Shown: piece after piece, positions 8,393 to 19,363 of the stretch
How the letters are laid out: each line of letters begins with the position of its first letter
Position numbering within the stretch: the first letter of the stretch is position 1
Assembly: GCF_008326425.1 (NCBI RefSeq)
Contig: NZ_AP018929.1
Coordinates: 386,875-450,874 of the forward strand
Source: Sulfuracidifex tepidarius
Lineage (GTDB): Archaea > Thermoproteota > Thermoprotei_A > Sulfolobales > Sulfolobaceae
Length of the DNA stretch: 64,000 nucleotides
Direction of reading: 5' to 3'
Translations under genes and position numbers: made by a program
Notes under the pieces: model-generated
The model's database searches: none
What the model was told of the DNA's origin: nothing
What the model saw: only the letters and a program-made list of their open reading frames with translations

Positions 8393-10183
8393 ATGTACTC
8401 CGATTGGTTTAGTATTAGGAACGAATTTAAGCTCATTGAAAGTGTAGAAGGAATCAAGGATTATTTGTCTCATGAGAACTCTGAAATTGTTCCATGTATT
8501 TTTAGAGATAGCTCAGATTCACCGTTCGACATGGATGCATCTTTAATTTATTCCATTCTCGGAGAACCAGGTTACTTAATTTGGGGAGATAGCAAAGGTT
8601 CGGTGAAGATCAGTGTCAGAGGGAATGGAAGTGAGCCAGTTGGGTATCCTTTTTCAGCGCTTTTCAAAAGATACTTCTTATCTTATCTTAAAAATGATGG
8701 GTCCAGAATAGATATGGTACCCTCCCTCAACAAGATTATGATAAGCTTACTTTACGTACCATCGGATGAAAAGAATAAAAGGAGATTTATAGGAGCTGGA
8801 ATAATAACAGATATTAATATAGATTCAATCAGAAATTTCAGATATTGGAAGGAGGAATCTGGCTCAAACGAGAAGTACTGGATTCTTAGATTCAGAATGA
8901 AGGTAATATGGTTGTCCAGATCCGTGAGAAACTCAATCCGTGAAAGCATACCTGAGATACGAGAGTGGTTAAGAAAGGGAGGAAACCTTCAAGACCAAGT
9001 CCCTTCTATCTTGAGAAACGCAGTAGGAGAAGAAATAGAGGGTGTACAAGCTTCTCAGTCTAATAACTGTTACAATGATTCGAAATACATAAACGGTGTG
9101 AAAGATTTCATCATGTCCAAGATTGAGAGCGGAGAGGTAGAGGAAACTTATAAATTCTATAAACAGATAACAAATGAACTTGAAGATCTATCTCAAGGTA
9201 TCATTACAGAAGAAGTAAATAATGCGAATCCCCAATGTAAATCTGTGGAAAAAGCACTTGAGGAAGCTAAAGATTTAATTTCTAACAATCTCTATCTGCA
9301 GAATCCTAGAATTTTAGACTTCATGTTTGCGTCCCTGAGGATAGGAAACATTTTGCTTGTAGGACCGCCAGGAGTAGGAAAGACTGAAATAGCTACCACC
9401 ATAGCAGATTCACTTTGTTCTAACGGCGAGAAGGCTACCGCTAACGCGCTGTGGACGAGAAGGGATTTAATAGGAGGAGAGACCCTGAGGGAAGGATCAA
9501 TCTCTTGGAAGCCCGGAGTAATTCTCAGAGCTTACGTGAAGGCATCTAGAATACCAGATAATGCATTGTTTCCCGTAGTATTAGAAGAGCTCAATCGTGC
9601 AGACATAGACAAAGCTTTCGGTGACTTTTTTACCATGTTTTCATCCGCTGACGCCTCTAAATGGAGAATTCCGTCCTCTTTGATGGAAGAAATAAGGTCT
9701 TTTCCGCCCGATCCTCAGCTATCTCAGCTCCTTAAGGTAATAGAGAACGAGAAGAACACTGGGAAAAGTCCCCTAAGTAAGTTGAGGGTTATAGCGACAA
9801 TGAACTTGAAGGACTTAAGGAACCTATATCAAATAGGCGACGCCATTACCAGAAGATTTTCCGTCTTTTATTTGGATTGCCCTAAGGGAGACTCAGACGT
9901 TGAGGTAGTGATGAAAGCTAATGGATTTAACTTTACTCAGGAAACGGTAAATGACCTTAAGGAAGTGATATCTAGAGTTAGGAAAGGGTTAGGATCAAAG
10001 TTCTGCCTTTCTACATCTACGGTATCAAAGGTAATATCGCAGATGTCCATAATGCAGAAGGAGACTCATAAAATCGAAAAACAAGAAATAATAGAGCTAA
10101 TAAAGATACATGCAGGAACTATAGATAATGGAGTAATGAAGAGGATAGACAAGATGCTTGAAGTAAGTTCCGAAACTCATTAA
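8393..10183 (+). CDS. McrB-like AAA+ GTPase of a modification-dependent restriction system
   Basis: 596 residues. The C-terminal half is an McrB-type AAA+ motor: Walker A GPPGVGKT (324-331), Walker B VVLEELNR (395-402), the McrB consensus MNxxD as MNLKD (470-474), and an RRF arginine finger near 487. McrB normally hydrolyses GTP and drives McrC to cut DNA carrying modified cytosine or other marks. The N-terminal 220 residues are not the E. coli DNA-binding domain; the segment around FIGAGIITD and YWILRFRMKVIWLS could be a PUA-like (EVE) reader, but this is a guess. The nuclease partner starts 227 bp downstream on the same strand. The start at 8393 has GAGGT only 2 nt upstream, so the mRNA may be leaderless. 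Confidence 0.85.
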   Translation: MYSDWFSIRNEFKLIESVEGIKDYLSHENSEIVPCIFRDSSDSPFDMDASLIYSILGEPGYLIWGDSKGSVKISVRGNGSEPVGYPFSALFKRYFLSYLKNDGSRIDMVPSLNKIMISLLYVPSDEKNKRRFIGAGIITDINIDSIRNFRYWKEESGSNEKYWILRFRMKVIWLSRSVRNSIRESIPEIREWLRKGGNLQDQVPSILRNAVGEEIEGVQASQSNNCYNDSKYINGVKDFIMSKIESGEVEETYKFYKQITNELEDLSQGIITEEVNNANPQCKSVEKALEEAKDLISNNLYLQNPRILDFMFASLRIGNILLVGPPGVGKTEIATTIADSLCSNGEKATANALWTRRDLIGGETLREGSISWKPGVILRAYVKASRIPDNALFPVVLEELNRADIDKAFGDFFTMFSSADASKWRIPSSLMEEIRSFPPDPQLSQLLKVIENEKNTGKSPLSKLRVIATMNLKDLRNLYQIGDAITRRFSVFYLDCPKGDSDVEVVMKANGFNFTQETVNDLKEVISRVRKGLGSKFCLSTSTVSKVISQMSIMQKETHKIEKQEIIELIKIHAGTIDNGVMKRIDKMLEVSSETH

Positions 10184-10303
10184 AAAACATGAGATTCGTG
10201 TATTAAGTTCGATCCATATTCATGTACACCAATTCTAGATTTAGAGTACAACGTGAAAGTGAGTCTCAATTCTTTAACACTAAAGTATACATATGGACTA
10301 TCA

Positions 10304-10363
10304 GCATAATCATAGAAATATCTATTATTTTCAGTCAAGAAGATAGTCGTTTTATGATTATGC
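10304..10363. repeat. Inverted repeat between the McrB-like and McrC-like genes
   Basis: Perfect 11-bp arms GCATAATCATA (10304-10314) and TATGATTATGC (10353-10363) enclose a 38-nt loop. It lies in the 226-bp gap between the two genes, 46 bp before the second. It could be an operator or an RNA structure affecting translation of the nuclease gene. Confidence 0.5.
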
Positions 10364-10409
10364 GATAATAATTAACATATATAATTTTCTTTTACCTATC
10401 AATGATATC

Positions 10410-11648
10410 TTGAAGGGAAATCAAAACCAACGGAAATCACTTAACGCTAGAGATAAACGTCTTATAGAGCTTACATCCAGATTCTATTTACAATATAGGG
10501 GAATGGACTCTTTCTCTAAGCTAAGTAGGATCCTGGATAAAGTTGACGCGATGAACTTAGATGATGCTCAACAAGTCATTTCAGCGTACTTAACTTACTC
10601 GGCTCTGAGGACAGTTAATAGAGCTATCAACTCAGGGTTAAGGGATCAGTGGGTTAGAAGGGAATACCTATCCGAAACTGGAGAAGATGTGTCTGGAATC
10701 CTAGATGTTTCCAGGTCATTAACTACCCTTCCCTTCAATGTAGCTTATCTCCAGCCAAATCTAAGGTCTAAGGAGCTATCTTTTCTGGCCTGGATAGCAA
10801 GGGAGACATTGAGAAACGCTAAAGACAAGTTGAACTATTCGGCTATTGAGCCCTTCAGCTTCCATCATGAAATGAGAAGGGAAATCAAAAAGGCGTATGA
10901 GAGAAAAAAGTTGCTTCCCGAGCCGTCAATTCCCTCAATAGACGAAAACTCTCCCGACTGGCTGAGAAACAGTTATCGTGCCTACTTGATCTCGAAGAGG
11001 AGCAAGATGGGAATCAAATCCAGAGGAGGGAGGAAAGACGTTAAGATAGTAATAAGCAAGCTTTACGAGCTCTTCGTATATATGGTAGTCATGAAAGTCC
11101 TAAAGGAGAAAGGGTTCACTATTAAGGGAAAGGAAGGTTTCATGGAAGGGAGCTTAGGAAACGAACTTCTTCATTTAGCGTTTAACGTAGATCCTACGTC
11201 TTACGGTATAAAAGACCTGATAGAGAGTGTTGATGCCATGGACGAGAAATTCACTAAAAGCGTACTAGGAAGACCCGATCTCTCCATAATAAAGGAGAGC
11301 GAAAGTAAAAGGAAATTAATAATAATTGAATGCAAGTATTCCCTCAGTCCAACGTACATTACGGAGGGCAGATTTAAGGCAATGGCTTACACTTACGAGT
11401 TTAGTTCTGATGCTACATTACTTGTGTTTCCTGGTTTACTGAATAGAAAGGCTAAACAGGGAGAGGAGGAGAGCACTATCCGGATTTATGAGGAAATGAT
11501 GAAAAGAAAGATGAACGGACAGTTAGTAGGATGGATAGACCTGAAGCTCAGGGATGGAAGAAAGGTTTACCTAGTTTCCATAGACCCAATGGAGGAAATG
11601 GAAGAGAACTTTGAGAGAATGAAGACGGTGATCTCTTCAATTATCTAG
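10410..11648 (+). CDS. McrC-like PD-(D/E)XK nuclease
   Basis: 412 residues. The C-terminal nuclease core is visible as GRPDLSII (Asp290) and KLIIIECKYS (Glu307, Lys309), the PD-(D/E)XK triad, with the McrC-like YELFVYMVVMKVL helix before it. The N-terminal 200 residues are helical and likely bind the McrB-like ring. The pair would restrict modified foreign DNA. The TTG at 10410 is the chosen start; it lacks a strong Shine-Dalgarno site, and an in-frame start slightly downstream cannot be ruled out. The gap from the McrB-like gene holds an inverted repeat, so the gene may have its own promoter. Confidence 0.82.
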   Translation: MKGNQNQRKSLNARDKRLIELTSRFYLQYRGMDSFSKLSRILDKVDAMNLDDAQQVISAYLTYSALRTVNRAINSGLRDQWVRREYLSETGEDVSGILDVSRSLTTLPFNVAYLQPNLRSKELSFLAWIARETLRNAKDKLNYSAIEPFSFHHEMRREIKKAYERKKLLPEPSIPSIDENSPDWLRNSYRAYLISKRSKMGIKSRGGRKDVKIVISKLYELFVYMVVMKVLKEKGFTIKGKEGFMEGSLGNELLHLAFNVDPTSYGIKDLIESVDAMDEKFTKSVLGRPDLSIIKESESKRKLIIIECKYSLSPTYITEGRFKAMAYTYEFSSDATLLVFPGLLNRKAKQGEEESTIRIYEEMMKRKMNGQLVGWIDLKLRDGRKVYLVSIDPMEEMEENFERMKTVISSII

Positions 11649-12165
11649 TATCTAGTAAGGAAAGAGAGGAAGAGATAATTGAAATTAAATAGAGTTAGCT
11701 CAAAGTTTATCCTGGAGCGTATTGTAACGCATTTATGAGCAAGTTCTGGATACTCCAAAACTTAATGCGGAGATCTTACAGCTCATTATGAATTGTTAAC
11801 GTAGGGGAAAAAGAAAGAAACATGGATGAGGATAATGGATGACATTACTGTATACACTTTTGGAAAATAGAATCAAAATATGGGAATATATTTCGTTAAA
11901 GGGAAATTAAATATGAAATGAATTCCTCGTTAAAGTCACAGGAGGGAACGTTCAAGTTACTACGCAGACATTATAAACGAGAGAGCCGGCTTTAACGAAA
12001 GCCTCTTCACGTTAGGCCTATACTAGATTAAAAGTCCACTCTGGTGGAAGAAGACCAGAAGGGCAAACATAACAGATGAGTTAGTGAAGGTGTAACTAGA
12101 TCATGAACGAGAGATTTCATAACCAAGAGTTTTCTCTGAGGTTCTCCTCAACATAGATGTAAACC
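11649..12165. other. Intergenic region with short coding-like scraps
   Basis: No intact gene. Around 11940-12110 the plus strand reads YADIINERAGFNESLF and, after a stop, KKTRRANITDELVKV, which has the look of a decayed antitoxin or similar small gene. The evidence is too thin for a call. Confidence 0.35.
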
Positions 12166-12270
12166 ATGAAGATCCTCTTTGGAAACCAAAAAACCCTATG
12201 TGATTTTATACACCTGTTTAACCTCTTATATCAGGCTAATTCTTTTTACCATGAGAACATTAGCTTTCAT

Positions 12271-12684
12271 GTGTCTTCATTTCAAAATGCAGTGCTTCTT
12301 TGCAAAAGGTCTTTAAATTACCTGAAAGCTTCAAAGGAATCGTTCAAGGAGGGTTTGTATGACGTTTCCTCCACAAACTGTCAGATCTCCGCCGAGCTTC
12401 TCATAAAATCAACGTACCTTCTGTTAGGATACTCCTTTCCCCAAACTCATAACATAAGGAAATTGCTTTCAGGATTGGCTGAATTAACTCTTTCTGAGAA
12501 AATTAAAGACTTCGTGAAGAATAAAAGAAAGGATTTAAACATGGTGGAGCTAAACAGATTTGAAGGACAGTACTCGCTAATAGACATAGATTCAGAGACA
12601 GCGTCTGACTGTCTAGATACGGTGGAAAATCACCTCCTTCCTTTAATGAAGAGCGTTTGGGGTGATAAATGGTGTGGGGATTAG
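12271..12684 (+). CDS. HEPN-domain protein (toxin of a HEPN/MNT pair)
   Basis: HEPN proteins are helical RNases or RNase-like toxins neutralised by a partner nucleotidyltransferase. The domain begins LLCKRSLNYLKASKESFKEG, continues with CQISAELLIKSTYLLLGYSFPQTHNIRKLL and ends WGDKWCGD. I prefer the GTG at 12271 because the paralogue at 34.8 kb starts at the equivalent residue; an ATG at 12166 would add 35 residues that look non-HEPN. The stop overlaps the MNT gene by 16 bp, so translation is coupled. It is paralogous to the frameshifted HEPN gene at 34756. Confidence 0.8.
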   Translation: MSSFQNAVLLCKRSLNYLKASKESFKEGLYDVSSTNCQISAELLIKSTYLLLGYSFPQTHNIRKLLSGLAELTLSEKIKDFVKNKRKDLNMVELNRFEGQYSLIDIDSETASDCLDTVENHLLPLMKSVWGDKWCGD

Positions 12685-13001
12685 AATATATTCAATATCT
12701 AGAAAATAATTGGCGCAAAATAGCCGAGAGAGTCAAAGAAGTGGCCAAGACCTTAGGTAAAGTCGATAAGGTTGTAGTGTTTGGTTCTGTCATTAAAGGA
12801 GAAGTGACAGGAAGTAGCGACCTAGATATAGCAGTATTTTATGACGAGGATCTTACTGACAAAGAGAAAATAAGGAGGACTCTAGAAATACTAAACAGAG
12901 TAGACGAGGAGATCGCCGACATAAACCTACAAGTGATGAACAGAGATGAGGAGGACTTCTTCCTGAATAAATTCGTGGACAAGTACGTGGAAATCGATTA
13001 A
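12669..13001 (+). CDS. MNT-type minimal nucleotidyltransferase (antitoxin)
   Basis: This 110-residue protein has the polymerase-beta-type signature VVFGSVIKGEVTGSSDLDIAVF, with GS and DxD metal-binding residues. In characterised HEPN/MNT systems the MNT protein neutralises the HEPN toxin, in some cases by AMPylating a Tyr in it. It follows the HEPN gene with a 16-bp overlap. Its closest relative in the window is the MNT gene at 35144 (both begin MV-G-E---YLE-NW-KIA). Confidence 0.88.
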   Translation: MVWGLEYIQYLENNWRKIAERVKEVAKTLGKVDKVVVFGSVIKGEVTGSSDLDIAVFYDEDLTDKEKIRRTLEILNRVDEEIADINLQVMNRDEEDFFLNKFVDKYVEID

Positions 13002-13327
13002 AGTGATCTGAGACGTTTTTACATCATGATACCCTTTTCATGCTCAAGAGACATGAACTCTGGAATCGCGTAAATGGTGCTATAAACATTATCTTTTACG
13101 AGGTTTTACAGAGATCAGGCATCCAAAAAATTCAGAACGAAGAAATTGAAATAGAATTATAACTGCGTGTAAGTACATATGCATATATATATTTTTCTCA
13201 TCTTTTAAATCAAAAAAGGAACACGTGATCTTGTTTTGTAATGCGTTAGCATCTGAGAGTTGACATTGACCCCCAAGTTTTCTTTTCCGTCTGCTTCGCT
13301 TTTTAACGTTAGGAACCTAATTAACTT
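13002..13327. other. Intergenic spacer between two HEPN/MNT pairs
   Basis: About 0.33 kb, A+T-rich, with alternating TA tracts near 13180-13200 (CATATGCATATATATAT) that could serve as promoter elements for the next pair. No gene is seen. Confidence 0.4.
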
Positions 13328-13750
13328 GTGCTTGATCACGAAGAATTTAACAGATGGTTTAGATCAGCTCAGCTGACCTTAGAAAGTGCCAAGCATGATC
13401 TCAGCGGTGGTTTCTATAATTGGTCTTGCTTCAAGTCACAGCAAGCTTCCGAACTTTCAGTTAAGGCTTACCTTTACGGTATAGGACAACCGAAGACCGG
13501 GCATGTAGTATCTCAATTGTTGATCTTTCTGAGAGCTCCTCAAGACCTCGTGGACAAGGCAAAGTATCTCGATAAGTTGTATATCCCCACCAGATATCCA
13601 GACGCATGGGAGAATGAAAATCCTTCATACTATTACACTAAGAGAGAAGCCGAGGAAGCTATTAAATACGCCGAAGAGATAATTAATTACATAGAGGAGA
13701 AATGGAGGACGTTATCTCAAGAAGAGAAAGAGAGAGGAGAGAAGTCATAG
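13328..13750 (+). CDS. HEPN-domain protein, second pair
   Basis: 140 residues from a GTG. The HEPN helices are clear: FNRWFRSAQLTLESAKHDL, then NWSCFKSQQASELSVKAYLYGIG, then AEEAIKYAEEIINYIEEKW. The middle segment GHVVSQLL sits where the catalytic or structural His of HEPN domains lies. It differs from the other two HEPN proteins in the window and belongs to the common archaeal type that partners MNT proteins. The stop overlaps the next gene by 49 bp. No clear Shine-Dalgarno site is seen. Confidence 0.85.
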   Translation: MLDHEEFNRWFRSAQLTLESAKHDLSGGFYNWSCFKSQQASELSVKAYLYGIGQPKTGHVVSQLLIFLRAPQDLVDKAKYLDKLYIPTRYPDAWENENPSYYYTKREAEEAIKYAEEIINYIEEKWRTLSQEEKERGEKS

Positions 13751-14079
13751 AGAAAGCTATGACATACGTTAACTCTTTGCAAGGTCGCTACACATCTTTC
13801 CTGATAGGTTCGTATTCAAGGGGAGACTTCAACGTATGGAGCGATGTAGACATTCTTTTGATAGGGGAATTTAATGGAAATCCAGTAGAAAGGTTATTGA
13901 GGCTGGACTTTCCCCCAGGTTTTGAAGTCATCCCCATAAATGAAGGGGAGTTCGATAAGGCAATCAGGAAGAATAATCCCGTGATTTGGGACGTTAAAAA
14001 CAAGGGAATAGTTCTAAGAGATGATCTAGAGATCTGCAAAAAGTACGCTAACGTGATAAAATGTACTTTTGTGGAGTAA
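13702..14079 (+). CDS. MNT-type nucleotidyltransferase, second pair
   Basis: 125 residues. The core motif is FLIGSYSRGDFNVWSDVDIL, giving GS(x)RGD and DxD metal ligands. The C-terminal part (IWDVKNKGIVL) is typical of archaeal nucleotidyltransferase-domain proteins. The gene starts inside the HEPN coding region (49-bp overlap), so the two are co-translated. It is likely the antitoxin or toxin-modifying enzyme for the HEPN protein. Confidence 0.85.
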   Translation: MEDVISRRERERREVIEKAMTYVNSLQGRYTSFLIGSYSRGDFNVWSDVDILLIGEFNGNPVERLLRLDFPPGFEVIPINEGEFDKAIRKNNPVIWDVKNKGIVLRDDLEICKKYANVIKCTFVE

Positions 14080-14432
14080 TCTAGCTTCCTATCATTCTTC
14101 ACTCTTAAGGGTTCGACGTTTGTCTAGAATGGTACTTAAAATCTTCCTAGATTCTTTATCGGTAACTAGTCACTTATTTCTTGAAATTACACGTTATCAA
14201 CCTTCAAGACACAAGGTTAACACTTACGCTTGTATCACTAACTTTGCTATTTTCCTATATTAAGTTCTACAATGGTATATGACTAAGATTAGCCTTTGAC
14301 TGCTCTAGTTTATGTTTTTACCGTAAACATTTCAGCATTTAGTTATAGAAAATACTATGTTCATGGCTTTTTAACTGCGCTAACGCTTAACTATCCCATA
14401 AACAATTCTTAATCTTATCTTTTGTCGTAGTT
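14080..14432. other. Intergenic, no gene
   Basis: A+T-rich spacer of about 0.35 kb between the MNT gene and the PIN fragment. I see no supported ORF, repeat or RNA in it. Confidence 0.4.
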
Positions 14433-14631
14433 CTATTTATAATCTAAGTTAACTACTTTGATCCCAGTGTAATTTTCCACTATTTCTTTCTTGTTAAGTA
14501 TATCTTTATCAAAGGTTACAAACAGGGACGATTCACTCAACACAGCGTAGGTAATCTGAAGTATGTCTAGCGTTTTTAGCTGCAACTTAGATGATAATTC
14601 TTGACCCTTTTTTAATTCTATGGTTCAAGGT
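14433..14631 (-). pseudogene. PIN-domain toxin, C-terminal fragment
   Basis: The minus strand reads RIKKGQELSSKLQLKTLDIL, then QITYAVL and LFVTFDKDILNKKEIVEN, ending at a TAG at 14433-14435. LKTLDILQ carries the third acidic residue of PIN domains and FVTFDKD the fourth. The N-terminal half is missing: upstream the frame runs straight into the restriction-enzyme remnant, which marks a deletion joint near 14.63 kb. It is a dead VapC-type fragment of the same Sulfolobales PIN group as the relic near 1 kb. Confidence 0.65.
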
Positions 14632-14976
14632 TGCCCTTTCATAGTATGCCACCACGACATAAACCTGAAGCAAGGTCATGAGAGAGACTGTATCCCATTA
14701 TAGAAAGTCTCTATCACCTCCTTTCCCTTCATCCTTAACTATTGGTATTATAGTTACTCTCTTCTGGGATTGCAAGGTATTGTATACTCTTGCATATGGA
14801 TAAGATCTAGTTCTCTTGGGTGAGACCCACCAGCTCACCGCTAAGTTTTGACCTTCGTGTGAATAATTGAAGAAAGCCCTTCTCTTGATCCCATCCTCAA
14901 GGTCTTCAAAGGTCTCAAGCTTGGGTAACCTGAATGTAGGCTGATACGTATTCCCTCCACAACACCCTCAAATCTC
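14632..14976 (-). pseudogene. Type II restriction endonuclease-like remnant
   Basis: Just downstream of the methyltransferase remnant the minus strand gives LPKLETFEDLEDGIKRRAFF, GQNLAVSWWVSPKRTRSYPY and RVTIIPIVKDEGKGGDRDFL, then a TAA at 14698-14700, then WDTVSLMTLLQVYVVVAYY. The stop most likely replaces a CAA Gln codon. The set of conserved Trp, Lys and Asp residues and the position next to a DNA methyltransferase suggest a restriction endonuclease; I remember similar proteins annotated this way, but no catalytic motif is proven here. The start is also out of frame. The 3' end is replaced by the PIN fragment. It is not functional. Confidence 0.5.
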
Positions 14977-14979
14977 AAG

Positions 14980-15843
14980 TCAACTCACTTTCTTGTTCTC
15001 CAATTTTTCATTAATCTTGGCACGCATATTAGAGGATAATCTCTTCGCATCCTCTCGTTCTAGGAACTCTACTTTTTCTTCTCCGAAGAGTGTGCTAACC
15101 GGGATCCTCGCCTTGATTACGTCTTTCAGCTTCAGATCAATCTCATATCCCACTGCGTTCCTCCCCATCTCTCTGGCGACCTTCAAAGTAGTGCCAGTGC
15201 CAGTAAACGGGCCTAGAACTACGTCTCCCACGTATGAGTACAAGGTGATAATTCTCCTGGCAAGATCCTCGGGGAAAGGAGCAGTAAACTTGGATAACTT
15301 GTTGTTAGGTAGAACGTTAGTTATCTCCCAAACGTTAGAGTACCATTTTTCCCTTTGAAACTTGGTAATATCTATCTTACTCTCCTCTTTATTCCGGGGA
15401 GTGAAGTTACCTTGTTTCTTGAATATTACAATATCTTCGTAAATGTTATCTGGATAGAAATACAGAGGGTAAGGGTGTTGAATTAGTACACCACTCCTCC
15501 TGCTTATGCGTATATAACCCTCGGGTTTCTTCCAGATTATCCTCTCCTGATATTTGAAGCCTAAGTCTTGCATGATCTTTATGAGGTCTGCAACTATAGG
15601 GTAAAGTACTCCGTCGATCCTCACGTCTGCGGTAACGAAAACCGCAGCTCTACCTTTTTCCAAGACTCTGTGAACCTCCTTTCCTACACCCTTCAGGAGG
15701 TCTAGGTAGGCGGATTAACTGGGAAAGAGATCTGGAAAATCGAAAGGAGCGTTATAATAGGGAGGTGAAGTTAGTACTAAACCCACGCTTTCATCAGTGA
15801 TCTCGCTCATGTCCCTCGAATCGCCGAAGATTACTTTGATCAT
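14980..15843 (-). pseudogene. Type II DNA methyltransferase (TSPPY class), nonsense codon
   Basis: This is a beta-class amino-methyltransferase: the catalytic motif IV TSPPYYNAPF comes first, and the SAM-binding motif I GPFTGTGTTLKVA near the end. Such enzymes methylate N4 of cytosine or N6 of adenine. The ATG at 15843 starts MIKVIFGDSRDMSEITDESV; after PDLFPS there is a TAA (15715-15717), most likely from a Tyr codon, and the frame then continues unbroken from SAYLDLLKGVGKEVHRVLEK to the TGA at 14980. An internal start at 15663 would lack motif IV. With the neighbouring nuclease remnant this was a complete restriction-modification pair. Confidence 0.8.
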
Positions 15844-18319
<2,476 letters not shown>

Positions 18320-18484
18320 CTAAGATTCACTCCAGAAAGTTATTATCTTCTCTCCGAGGATTTCCCCCATACATCTAGTTAAATTTGTCATGAAAATATT
18401 GTGTTTTTCATTGAGTTTTCGTACGAAAACGGGAGTCGAGTAATCAGCTTGACCGCAGTTGGTCAAGAGTTGATACCTCATCAT
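18320..18484 (-). CDS. Small hypothetical protein downstream of cas2
   Basis: This 54-residue ORF from the ATG at 18484 begins MMRYQLLTNCGQADYSTPVF and ends EILGEKIITFWSES. It lies 40 bp after the cas2 stop in the same orientation. I recognise no family. It could be a real small gene of the cas2 unit or the remains of a larger one. The run TTGACC-N5-GGTCAA inside it is a short inverted repeat. Confidence 0.35.
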   Translation of the reverse strand: MMRYQLLTNCGQADYSTPVFVRKLNEKHNIFMTNLTRCMGEILGEKIITFWSES

Positions 18485-18524
18485 AGGGCAAAGGATAGAC
18501 CATGAAAGCGATGTAGCAGTGAGC

Positions 18525-18803
18525 TTACAGGACTTCTAATTTTCTTTCGCTGATTTTGACGCAACCATCCTTGGTACAGTTAATAGAGGAGTACTCCCAG
18601 TCCTGTATGACGACAATGTAGACGTTATCATTGTCTTCAATAATTCTTTCAGCTCTTTCGGACACGAGGGACGCCGTCTTGTAGCTGCCAACTCCAGCAT
18701 AGACTGACTTGTTAACCATTGAGAGACCCATAGACCTGAGGTATCTCCTGAGTTTCCCCCTGATTTTCTCTGAGGAGATGTCAAAGGCCACCTCTATGTA
18801 CAT
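18525..18803 (-). CDS. cas2: CRISPR adaptation endonuclease Cas2
   Basis: This 92-residue ferredoxin-fold protein has YIEVAFDISSEKIRGKLRRY at the start, where Asp8 is the usual metal-binding residue, then LRSMGLSMVNKSVYAGVGS, matching the Cas2 core. The C-terminal tail has two Cys (CTKDGC), which is less usual. Cas2 joins Cas1 to integrate new spacers. Neither cas1 nor cas4 is in the window, so this copy is an orphan here, 0.56 kb from the end of the type III operon in the same orientation. Confidence 0.85.
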   Translation of the reverse strand: MYIEVAFDISSEKIRGKLRRYLRSMGLSMVNKSVYAGVGSYKTASLVSERAERIIEDNDNVYIVVIQDWEYSSINCTKDGCVKISERKLEVL

Positions 18804-19363
18804 ATAGAATAGGACGTACTGGAGGATAAAAGTTTTGTACTACGAGTCAGAGAGGTATAGACGATACACATTCGACAAGGACGAAGACTGTCCCAGTAAG
18901 CCCCTAACCCGGTCGTGGTAGTAAAAGAGTACTAGATAAGCGTTTTAGCCTTAGGCCCCTAATCCGATTGTGTTCCTAAGGGTCTATTTCCGCTACGCCA
19001 ATAGAATCGGGTTGAAATAAGCAAGAACTGAAAGTCCTTTTGTGAAGGTCCCTTTTACCCTATATTCTAAGTGATTGAAAGGAAAAAGATGAAAGAACCA
19101 GCTATAAAAAATGTAATAAAAGTAGTATATGAAAACGTAATGAGTAAGACAGAAAATTAAAAAGGGAGAGAAGGATGCTTTTGAACTGAAATAGGAGGAA
19201 AAGGAGAAGAAAAAGAGGAGACAAGAAAGAGAGGAAGAAGAAAAATATGAAAAGGCATATAAAAAATAGAAAAATATGAAAAGAGGAGGAAAAGGTAGAA
19301 AAAGGAGATAGAGAAAGGCTGGGGAAAAAGACTTCTTGAAATCCTCACACTGTCTCTCTCACA
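18804..19363. other. Spacer between cas2 and the type III operon, with repeat-like pair and purine tract
   Basis: Two similar 22-bp segments, near 18897 (TAAGCCCCTAACCCGG) and 18952 (TAGGCCCCTAATCCGA), match at about 17 of 22 positions and are 55 bp apart; they could be decayed CRISPR repeats. From 19150 to 19330 the plus strand is almost all purine (GGAGGAAAAGGAGAAG-type), which continues up to the end of the operon. No gene is supported. Confidence 0.4.
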
